Positions 57,871 through 64,000 of a stretch of 64,000 nt of DNA are shown in pieces (position 1 is the first letter of the stretch; every line of letters begins with the position of its first letter). Where the stretch lies: the NCBI GenBank assembly GCA_001464425.1, contig LNEK01000018.1:1-64000 (forward strand), read 5' to 3'. Origin of the DNA: Alphaproteobacteria bacterium Ga0077535. Lineage in GTDB: Bacteria > Pseudomonadota > Alphaproteobacteria > Caulobacterales > Aquidulcibacteraceae. The notes beneath the pieces are model-generated. The model had not been told where the DNA came from, searched no databases, and saw nothing but the letters and a program-made list of their open reading frames with translations. A program made the translations under genes and the position numbers.

Positions 57871-59946
57871 ATGGCCGACATCCGCGAACAATTGCTGGCC
57901 GCTTTCGAGGTCGAGCAGAGCGAGCATGTCGAAGCTATGCGCGCTGCGCTGGCGCGTGCGCGCGCCGGGCAGCCGATCGATATGCGCGAGGTGTTTCGCC
58001 GCGCGCACAGTCTGAAAGGCGCGGCGCGCGCAGTGGATGCTCCCGCCATTGAGGCGGCGGCGCATGCGCTTGAGGCGCTCTTCGCGGATGTGTCAGCCTC
58101 AGGCGCTGCGCTTGATGAACCGGCGCTCGACGGCGCCGGCCGCCAGCTTGATGTGATTGAGCGCGAGGTGAAGGTGCTGTTCGCGCCCGCGCCGGATATG
58201 GCGGACGCGCGCCCCGCCGCCGGATTTCTGCGGGTTGATTCCGAGCACATCCAAGTTCTGGCGACTTCGCTGCATGAGCTCTCCGCCGATCTTGCGCTCA
58301 TTGAATCGTCTTCTGACCGGTTGGATGATCTGCAAGGGCAAGCACAAGCTCTTGCCCGCAGCGCCGAAGCTGTGGCTGCGCGCTTGGCCTCCTCGGAGAC
58401 GAGCGCGCTCGCAGCGGAGAGCCGCGCCTTGGCGTTGGCGCTCGCAGCTGTTGCGCGCCAACAGGGGCAGATGGCATGGGCGGCGTCGCAGGCGGCGGCG
58501 CGTGTTCGCGGCGAAATGGAGCGCATCGCGCTGGCGCCGGCCGCAAGTGTGTTTGCTGGCCTTGATTCGATGGTGCGTGAACTGGCCGCGTCTTTTTCCC
58601 GCGATATCAATTTCCACGTCGAAGGTCTGGATACCCAGGCCGACCGCAAGCTGCTGCAGAGTCTGCGCGATCCCGTGATCCACCTCCTGCGCAATGCTAT
58701 CGCGCACGGTGTGGAATCCGCTGAGGCGCGCGCGGCCGCCCGCAAGCCGCCGCGCGGCGAAATCGTGTTGCGTATCGAAGCCAAGGGCGGCCGACTGATC
58801 GTAAGCGTCCAAGATGATGGGGCGGGCCCCGATTTGAAGCGCATTGAAGCGGTCGCCATCGCGCGCGGGCTGCTGCCACAGCGCGTGTTTGGCCAGCCGC
58901 CGCCAACAGCTGAGGCGCTGTTGGCGATCGTGTTCTCCCCGGAATTTTCGACTGCGGCCGGCGTTGATAAACTCTCCGGTCGTGGGCTCGGTCTCTCGGT
59001 GGTCGCCGAAGCGGCGCGTGCAGCAGGCGGCGAGGCCTATATGACCCGCCGCGCGCCCTGGGGCACGCAAGTCACGATCTCCACGCCGCTCTCCGCCGCG
59101 CACCAGACCCTCCTTTTTGCGAAGGAAGGCCGCGATTACTTCGCCTTGCCGTCACACGCAGTGGAGCGGGTGGTGCGGGTCGGCGCCGACGCCTTCGAAG
59201 AACTCGACGGCCGCTCTGTTTTCCGGCTGCAGATCGCAGGGAACCAGATCGTCATTCCCGTTGTTTCATTGTCTAATGCGGTAGGCGTTTCCGATGGAGC
59301 GCCGCGGGAGAGGCCGTTCGTGCACGTTGCTGTGGTGCGTCAGGGCGAGCAGAGGCTGGGCCTCAGCGCGGAAAGTTTCGAAGGCGTGCGGGCTGCGACT
59401 GTCACCACTTTGGACATGGCGGGCGCCGTGAGCGACCTTGTGGCCGGCGCTGTGCAGTTCGATGATGAAGCTGTAGCCGTGGTGATTGATGCAGGCGCTC
59501 TGATGCGCCGCGCCGCCCGCGGCGAACTCGACGTGCGCACCCCTCAAGTGACCGCCCCGCAAGCGCGCGCCGCGACGCGGCACACCGTGCTGATCGTGGA
59601 CGATTCTATCACCACCCGCACGTTGGAGAAGAGCATCCTCGAGGCGCAGGGCTATCGGGTTTTAGTCAGCGTCGATGGTGTCGATGCACTCAACGTACTG
59701 CGCACCGCAACAGTACAGGTCGATGTCATCATCGCGGACGTTGAAATGCCCCGCATGGATGGCTTCCAGCTCCTGCAGACGCTGAAATCTGATCCCCATC
59801 TGGCCAGCGTGCCCGTTGTCCTTATGACCTCCCGCTCAGATCCAAGCGATGTGCAGAGGGGTCTCGAACTCGGCGCCGATGCCTATCTTGTGAAGCAGGA
59901 CTTCGATCAGCGCGAGCTTTTGACGACGATCGGGCAATTGCTGTGA
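57871..59946 (+). CDS. cheA: CheA histidine kinase with C-terminal receiver domain (WspE-like)
   Basis: A 691-residue hybrid CheA. The HPt domain has phospho-His46 in RRAHSLKGAARAVDA. The dimerisation region and ATPase follow (HLLRNAIAHGVESAEA at about 271, DDGAGPD at about 313, GLGLSVVAEAARAAGG), then a CheW-like domain (about 410-540) and a receiver domain (about 570-690) with Asp in VIIADVEMPRMDGFQL. A fused receiver is typical for Wsp-type and other non-flagellar CheA kinases and may serve as a phosphate sink. Confidence 0.93.
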   Translation: MADIREQLLAAFEVEQSEHVEAMRAALARARAGQPIDMREVFRRAHSLKGAARAVDAPAIEAAAHALEALFADVSASGAALDEPALDGAGRQLDVIEREVKVLFAPAPDMADARPAAGFLRVDSEHIQVLATSLHELSADLALIESSSDRLDDLQGQAQALARSAEAVAARLASSETSALAAESRALALALAAVARQQGQMAWAASQAAARVRGEMERIALAPAASVFAGLDSMVRELAASFSRDINFHVEGLDTQADRKLLQSLRDPVIHLLRNAIAHGVESAEARAAARKPPRGEIVLRIEAKGGRLIVSVQDDGAGPDLKRIEAVAIARGLLPQRVFGQPPPTAEALLAIVFSPEFSTAAGVDKLSGRGLGLSVVAEAARAAGGEAYMTRRAPWGTQVTISTPLSAAHQTLLFAKEGRDYFALPSHAVERVVRVGADAFEELDGRSVFRLQIAGNQIVIPVVSLSNAVGVSDGAPRERPFVHVAVVRQGEQRLGLSAESFEGVRAATVTTLDMAGAVSDLVAGAVQFDDEAVAVVIDAGALMRRAARGELDVRTPQVTAPQARAATRHTVLIVDDSITTRTLEKSILEAQGYRVLVSVDGVDALNVLRTATVQVDVIIADVEMPRMDGFQLLQTLKSDPHLASVPVVLMTSRSDPSDVQRGLELGADAYLVKQDFDQRELLTTIGQLL

Positions 59947-61004
59947 AGCCGGCAGCGTCACCAGTCCGCGTGATGGTGGTGGAAGATTCTGCAACCGTGC
60001 GCATGCTGCTCTGCCACATCATCGACCGCGACCCGCGCCTGCAGCTTGCGGCCGTGTGCGTCAGCGCCGAAGAGGCGCTTGAATCGATCGAAGTAGTTGC
60101 GCCCGATATCATCTCTATGGACATTCGCCTGCCGGGCATGGACGGCCTTGAAGCCACCCGCCGGATCATGAGCACGCATCCGACGCCGATCGTCGTGATC
60201 GCCGACGCGGTTCATGATTCAGCCTTCAGCATTGCGCTCAACGCGCTGAAGGCGGGTGCGCTCACTGTGCTGGAAAAGCCGGCTGGCCCGGCCGCCGAGG
60301 CTTACGAGTCCGCCGCCAAACATATCGCCACACAATTCTACATCATGAGCCAAGTGTCGGTGATCAGACGGCGCGCCTCTTCACCCGCATCGGACGATAA
60401 CGATCGCACCACGCCGGGCGCGCGCTTCGGCGGCGCCAACCTCGTCGCAATCGCCGCTTCCACCGGCGGCCCGCCCGCGCTTGCTGCAGTGCTAGGCGGG
60501 CTCCCCGCCAATTTTCCAGCGCCAATTCTTGTTGTGCAGCACATGGGCGGGCCCTTCATGGAAGGCTTCGCTGCTTGGCTTAACGATCAGACGCCGCTCA
60601 GCGTCTCGATCGCCAAGGATCGCGAAACGCCGATCGCCGGACGTGTCTATGTCGCCCCTGGTGATCGCCATCTTTCGCTCGGACCCGGCGGCGTGTTGCG
60701 CATCACGGCTGAAGCGCCGATGGCCAGCCAGCGTCCGGCGGCGAATGTGCTCTTCCAGTCTCTGGCGCGCACCGCCGGCGCCAAGGCGATCGGCATTCTG
60801 CTCACCGGCATGGGCGAAGACGGCGCGCGCGGCTTGCTCGAAATGCGCGAGGCCGGCGCCTGCACCATTGCCGAGGATGAAACCACCGCTGTCGTCTACG
60901 GCATGCCGGCCGCCGCCGCCCGCATGGGCGCCGCGACCATCCGCCTGCCGTTGGACGCGATTGCGCCGCGCCTCATTCAACTCATCGCCGTGGAGCGGAC
61001 ATGA
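59943..61004 (+). CDS. cheB: CheB receptor methylesterase (WspF-like)
   Basis: A 353-residue protein: receiver domain (8-125, phospho-Asp in ISMDIRLPGMDGLEATRR) and CheB methylesterase domain (about 165-350). The active site shows Ser in AIAASTGGPPAL, His in VVQHMGGPFMEGFAAWL and Asp in LTGMGEDGARGL. It removes methyl groups from the MCP as the counterpart of CheR. It starts at GTG overlapping the cheA stop by 4 bp and overlaps the next gene likewise. Confidence 0.93.
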   Translation: MKPAASPVRVMVVEDSATVRMLLCHIIDRDPRLQLAAVCVSAEEALESIEVVAPDIISMDIRLPGMDGLEATRRIMSTHPTPIVVIADAVHDSAFSIALNALKAGALTVLEKPAGPAAEAYESAAKHIATQFYIMSQVSVIRRRASSPASDDNDRTTPGARFGGANLVAIAASTGGPPALAAVLGGLPANFPAPILVVQHMGGPFMEGFAAWLNDQTPLSVSIAKDRETPIAGRVYVAPGDRHLSLGPGGVLRITAEAPMASQRPAANVLFQSLARTAGAKAIGILLTGMGEDGARGLLEMREAGACTIAEDETTAVVYGMPAAAARMGAATIRLPLDAIAPRLIQLIAVERT

Positions 61005-63394
61005 GCGCCGTCCCCACCGCCGCTCAGCGCATCCTCCTAGTCGAGGATTCCGATGTGCAAGCGCTGGAGCTTCGCAGCGTGCTGGAGGCCACCGGCTACG
61101 AGGTGACGCGCGCCGCCAGCGCCGAGCAAGCGCTGGAGCTGCTTAATCACAGCATTCCGGACCTGGTGATCGCTGACCTCGAATTGCCCAACATGGACGG
61201 GCGCGAGCTGACGCGCACGTTGCGCCAAAATCCGCGCACCCGCGCCGTTCCGGTGCTGATGGTGACTAGCGCCAGCGCCCGCGAAGATGAGCGCGCCGGC
61301 CTTGAGAGCGGCGCCGACGCCTACGTGCAAAAGTCTCGCGATCCGCAACCATTGCTGATGCGCGCGGCGGCCTTGTTGCGCAGCGCGCGGCTGGATACCC
61401 CGCAAGAGGGCGCCGACTTCCGCCGCGCCCGCGTCGTAGTGCTCGATTCAAGCGCGACGCAGCGGCTCAATATCCAACAATTGCTCGCCAACGATTTTAT
61501 GATGCAGGCCTCCGGCGATCTCGACGAGGTGTTGCGCTCGCTGCGTGCGCCTGAGGCGCCCGATTGCATCATCGTCAATCTGCTCGACGTGCGCATCGAT
61601 GGTGTCACGGCTTGCGAGCGTCTGGCGCACGCGCGTGATACCGAGGAAGCAGCGCCGCTGGGCTGTTTGATCGTCGGCGTCGGCGGCCGTAGCCTGGCGG
61701 ATGGCGATCTAGTGCGCGCAGCGTTTCTTGCCGGCGCCGATGACGTGGTCGGCTCCATCGCTGACACGGAGCTCTTGCGTCTTCGTCTGCGCGCGCTCCT
61801 GCGCCGGCAGGCGGTGCAGCGTGAGGTGCGCCGCCTTGAGGCTGAGCGCGCCTCCGCGCACGCGACCTCAGAACATTTCCGCCTGCTTGTCGAAGGCGTG
61901 CTCGACTACGCCATCTTCATGCTCGACACAGACGGCAAGGTGACCACCTGGAACGGTGGCGCGGAGCGCATCAAGGGCTACAGCTCCGACGAGATCATTG
62001 GGCAGCACTTCTCTCGCTTCTACACTAAAGAGCAATTGGCCAGTAACGAGCCGCAGCGCGCCTTGAAAATGGCTCGTGACGAAGGCCGTTACGAGGTCGA
62101 AAGCCAACGTGTCCGCAAGGATGGCGCCGCGTTCTGGGCGCACGTCGTTATCGATCCCATTTTCAGCGCCGAACGCGAACTCCTCGGCTACGCCAAGATT
62201 ACGCGCGACATCTCGGAGCGCCGGCAGGCCGCTGAGCAATTGCAGGAAGCGCGCGTTGCGCTGATGCAGGCGCAGAAGATGGAGGCGATCGGCCAGCTCA
62301 CCGGCGGCATCGCCCACGATTTCAACAATATGCTCGCAGGCATCATCGGCGGCCTCTCGCTGCTCGAGCGGCGCATCAACGCCAAACGCTACGACGAGAC
62401 CAAGGAGCTGATCGACGCCGCGCTCACCAGCGCCAATCGCGCTGCCTCGCTCACGTCACGCTTGCTCGCCTTCGGCCGCCGCCAGTCTCTCGACATCCAG
62501 CCCAATGATGTCAACGCTATCGTCGCCTCCATGCGCATGCTGGTCGAGCGCACGGTAAGCGAAAACATCACGTTTGAGACCGTGTTCGAAAAGCCTGAAG
62601 CTTGGGCGATGACGGATGCAAGTCAGCTTGAGTCAGCCATCCTCAATCTCGTCATCAACGCCCGCGACGCCATGCCCGCGGGCGGGCATCTTCGCGTCGA
62701 AACCAAAGCTGGGCGTATTGCCAAGAACGCGGGCGGCGAATGTGCGCCGGGCGACTACGTCCTGATCACCGTGCGCGACACCGGCCACGGCATGACCAAA
62801 GAGGTGCTCGCGAAGATCTTCGATCCGTTCTTCACCACCAAGCCGATTGGCCAAGGCACGGGGCTTGGCCTCTCCATGGTCTATGGCTTCATGCGCCAAG
62901 CCGGCGGGCAAGTTCTGGTGGAGAGCGAAGTGGGCGAGGGCACGGCCGTGACGATGTGGCTGCCGCGCGCCAACGCTCAAAAGCAAGTTGAGCCGGTTCA
63001 AACCCTGCGCGCGCGCGGGGCCGGCGAAACTGTGCTCGTGGTCGAGGACGATCCGCAAGTCCGGCTGATGATTGGCGAGGCGCTAAAGGAGCTTGGCTAT
63101 AACAGTCTGCTGCACGAGGAGGCCGCAGCCGCGCTGCCGATCCTTGAGGACGAAGCCCAGCACATCGATCTGCTGATCACCGATGTTGGGCTGCCGGGTA
63201 TGGACGGGCGCAAGCTTGCGGAAATCGCGCGCAGCGTCCGCCCCGATCTCAAAGTGCTTTTTATCACCGGTTACGCCCAGCACGCGGGTGTCCGTAGCGA
63301 ATTCCTGAGCGAACGCATGGCGATGATGGTAAAGCCCTTCTCGCTGGAAGGCTTCGCCGACGCCGTGAACCAGATGCTGTCGCCGAATACCTAG
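61001..63394 (+). CDS. Multi-domain hybrid histidine kinase (REC-REC*-PAS-HK-REC), output of the chemosensory operon
   Basis: A 797-residue kinase. Receiver 1 (10-125) has Asp in LVIADLELPNMDG. A second receiver-like domain (145-270) has Asn in place of the acceptor Asp (CIIVNLLDVRIDG), as in PleD. A PAS domain (295-410) follows, then the His kinase core with His near 438 (GGIAHDFNNMLAGI), ATPase (540-665, DTGHGM, GTGLGLSMVYG) and a C-terminal receiver (685-795, LLITDVGLPGMDG). It stands where wspR, a diguanylate cyclase, would be in a Wsp operon. It probably receives phosphate from CheA on receiver 1. Confidence 0.9.
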   Translation: MSAVPTAAQRILLVEDSDVQALELRSVLEATGYEVTRAASAEQALELLNHSIPDLVIADLELPNMDGRELTRTLRQNPRTRAVPVLMVTSASAREDERAGLESGADAYVQKSRDPQPLLMRAAALLRSARLDTPQEGADFRRARVVVLDSSATQRLNIQQLLANDFMMQASGDLDEVLRSLRAPEAPDCIIVNLLDVRIDGVTACERLAHARDTEEAAPLGCLIVGVGGRSLADGDLVRAAFLAGADDVVGSIADTELLRLRLRALLRRQAVQREVRRLEAERASAHATSEHFRLLVEGVLDYAIFMLDTDGKVTTWNGGAERIKGYSSDEIIGQHFSRFYTKEQLASNEPQRALKMARDEGRYEVESQRVRKDGAAFWAHVVIDPIFSAERELLGYAKITRDISERRQAAEQLQEARVALMQAQKMEAIGQLTGGIAHDFNNMLAGIIGGLSLLERRINAKRYDETKELIDAALTSANRAASLTSRLLAFGRRQSLDIQPNDVNAIVASMRMLVERTVSENITFETVFEKPEAWAMTDASQLESAILNLVINARDAMPAGGHLRVETKAGRIAKNAGGECAPGDYVLITVRDTGHGMTKEVLAKIFDPFFTTKPIGQGTGLGLSMVYGFMRQAGGQVLVESEVGEGTAVTMWLPRANAQKQVEPVQTLRARGAGETVLVVEDDPQVRLMIGEALKELGYNSLLHEEAAAALPILEDEAQHIDLLITDVGLPGMDGRKLAEIARSVRPDLKVLFITGYAQHAGVRSEFLSERMAMMVKPFSLEGFADAVNQMLSPNT

Positions 63395-63498
63395 CCTGGT
63401 GGCTCGCCATCGCCATTGCGCTTGATCAAGGCCAGCGCCGGGCGCAGGGTGTGAGATAGCTCCAGGTACGCCGCAAGTGGGCGCAGAGGAGAGGCGTT

Positions 63499-63960
63499 AT
63501 GCGCCACCCAATTATATTCGTGCTTTGTGCAGCGGGATGTTTGCTTGCGACGCAGGCGTGTTCGCCAGCACCCGAGCCTCCGTCGGATTTGACAGGGCGC
63601 TGGCGCGTTCAGCAGATTGCGGGCGCCTCACTCGGCGAAGGTGTACGCGCGTATCTTGATATTGACGCCGAAGCTGGCGTCGCTTCCGGGAATACTGGTT
63701 GCAATGGCTTCACGGCGCTCGTGACCATCTATGATCGAGCCATCTCATTTGGCGCGGTCACTGAAGATGCCGCAGCGTGCCCGAGTGAGGCCGCCGCCAC
63801 CGACGAAGCGCGCTTCCTGGGTGTGCTTGGATCAGTCCGCCGCTACACTCGCAGTGGACGCGCCCTCGAACTATTGCCGCAAGAATACGGAGAGGCGCTT
63901 CTGCTGCTGCGACTGGAAGACGATGCGGCCAGCACGCCGGTCCCGGAAGACACCCAATGA
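63499..63960 (+). CDS. META-domain (HslJ-like) lipoprotein
   Basis: A 153-residue protein with a lipoprotein signal (LLATQACS, lipidated Cys near residue 21), then a META domain. It contains LTGRWRVQQIAGASLG, the hallmark GNTGCNGFTALV (about residues 54-65), and a paired Cys in AAACPSEAAATDEARFL. Family members sit in the envelope and some affect heat or antibiotic resistance. Its stop overlaps the next ATG. Confidence 0.85.
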   Translation: MRHPIIFVLCAAGCLLATQACSPAPEPPSDLTGRWRVQQIAGASLGEGVRAYLDIDAEAGVASGNTGCNGFTALVTIYDRAISFGAVTEDAAACPSEAAATDEARFLGVLGSVRRYTRSGRALELLPQEYGEALLLLRLEDDAASTPVPEDTQ

Positions 63961-64000
63961 AGCAGCCAATTACATGGGTCGCGACATTTGATGACGCCAA
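63957..64000 (+). CDS. Start of an unidentified gene, cut by the window end
   Basis: An ATG overlaps the META-protein stop (ATGA) and the frame is open to the last base, giving MKQPITWVATFDDA. Translational coupling suggests a real gene. The first residues vaguely recall host-attachment-type proteins, but 14 codons are too few for a call. Confidence 0.4.
   Translation, partial: MKQPITWVATFDDA

Noticed and set aside
56515-58065. Minus-strand open frame of 516 codons
   Set aside because: It runs antisense to the MCP gene. Its His/Arg/Asp-rich composition is typical of a high-GC shadow frame.

Overview
The window is GC-rich, gene-dense chromosome of an alphaproteobacterium, most likely of the Caulobacterales/Hyphomonadaceae type. 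I infer this from the many TonB-dependent receptors, the isopeptidase-type lasso peptide locus, the Trb-type conjugation cluster in trbBCDEJLFGI order, and the style of the small XRE regulators. The species cannot be named from sequence alone.

Layout. 1-1.1 kb: end of a PhyH-family dioxygenase and a GntR regulator. 1.2-10.5 kb: a lasso peptide locus. Two precursor genes, a fused B protein (leader-binding domain plus protease) and a cyclase lie on the plus strand. Converging on them are FecI-like sigma factor, FecR-like anti-sigma factor (frameshifted), TonB-dependent receptor with an STN domain, and a secreted lasso isopeptidase. No ABC exporter is present, as is usual for isopeptidase-type loci. 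10.5-11.3 kb: two small controller-like XRE genes, each behind the same paired operator. 11.4-14.5 kb: an alpha/beta hydrolase, a PagL-like lipid A deacylase and a patatin-like lipoprotein. 14.7-22.7 kb: a TonB-dependent receptor divergent from two paralogous MarR regulators and an EmrA-EmrB-outer membrane factor efflux operon, with shared GTAAAG-N2-CTTTAC operators. 22.8-26.3 kb: a membrane protein, a TetR regulator, an XRE/Tat-protein divergent pair and a possible Mrr-fold protein.

26.4-48.7 kb is accessory DNA: a TraG/Trb type IV secretion cluster whose trbE is broken by a frameshifting deletion, a dense cluster of small hairpins, a small HNH operon, an SRAP pseudogene, a five-gene double-GTPase conflict system (phosphoesterase, helical protein, two GTPases, GAP1-like protein), and a divergent AbiE toxin-antitoxin pair. 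The last two share an intergenic region carrying two identical-arm operators. No relaxase or integrase is visible, so the element looks decayed or continues elsewhere. A tRNA-fMet follows, with a near-copy of its 3' tail 103 bp downstream.

48.9-64 kb returns to housekeeping and signalling genes: a glycosyltransferase/methyltransferase pair, a LytS/LytTR two-component pair, an SDR, and a Wsp-like chemosensory operon (CheW, CheR-TPR, CheW, MCP, CheA-REC, CheB) that ends in a multi-domain hybrid histidine kinase, then a META-domain lipoprotein.

The two most interesting systems are the lasso peptide locus with its two related precursors, and the GTPase/AbiE defence module on the Trb element.
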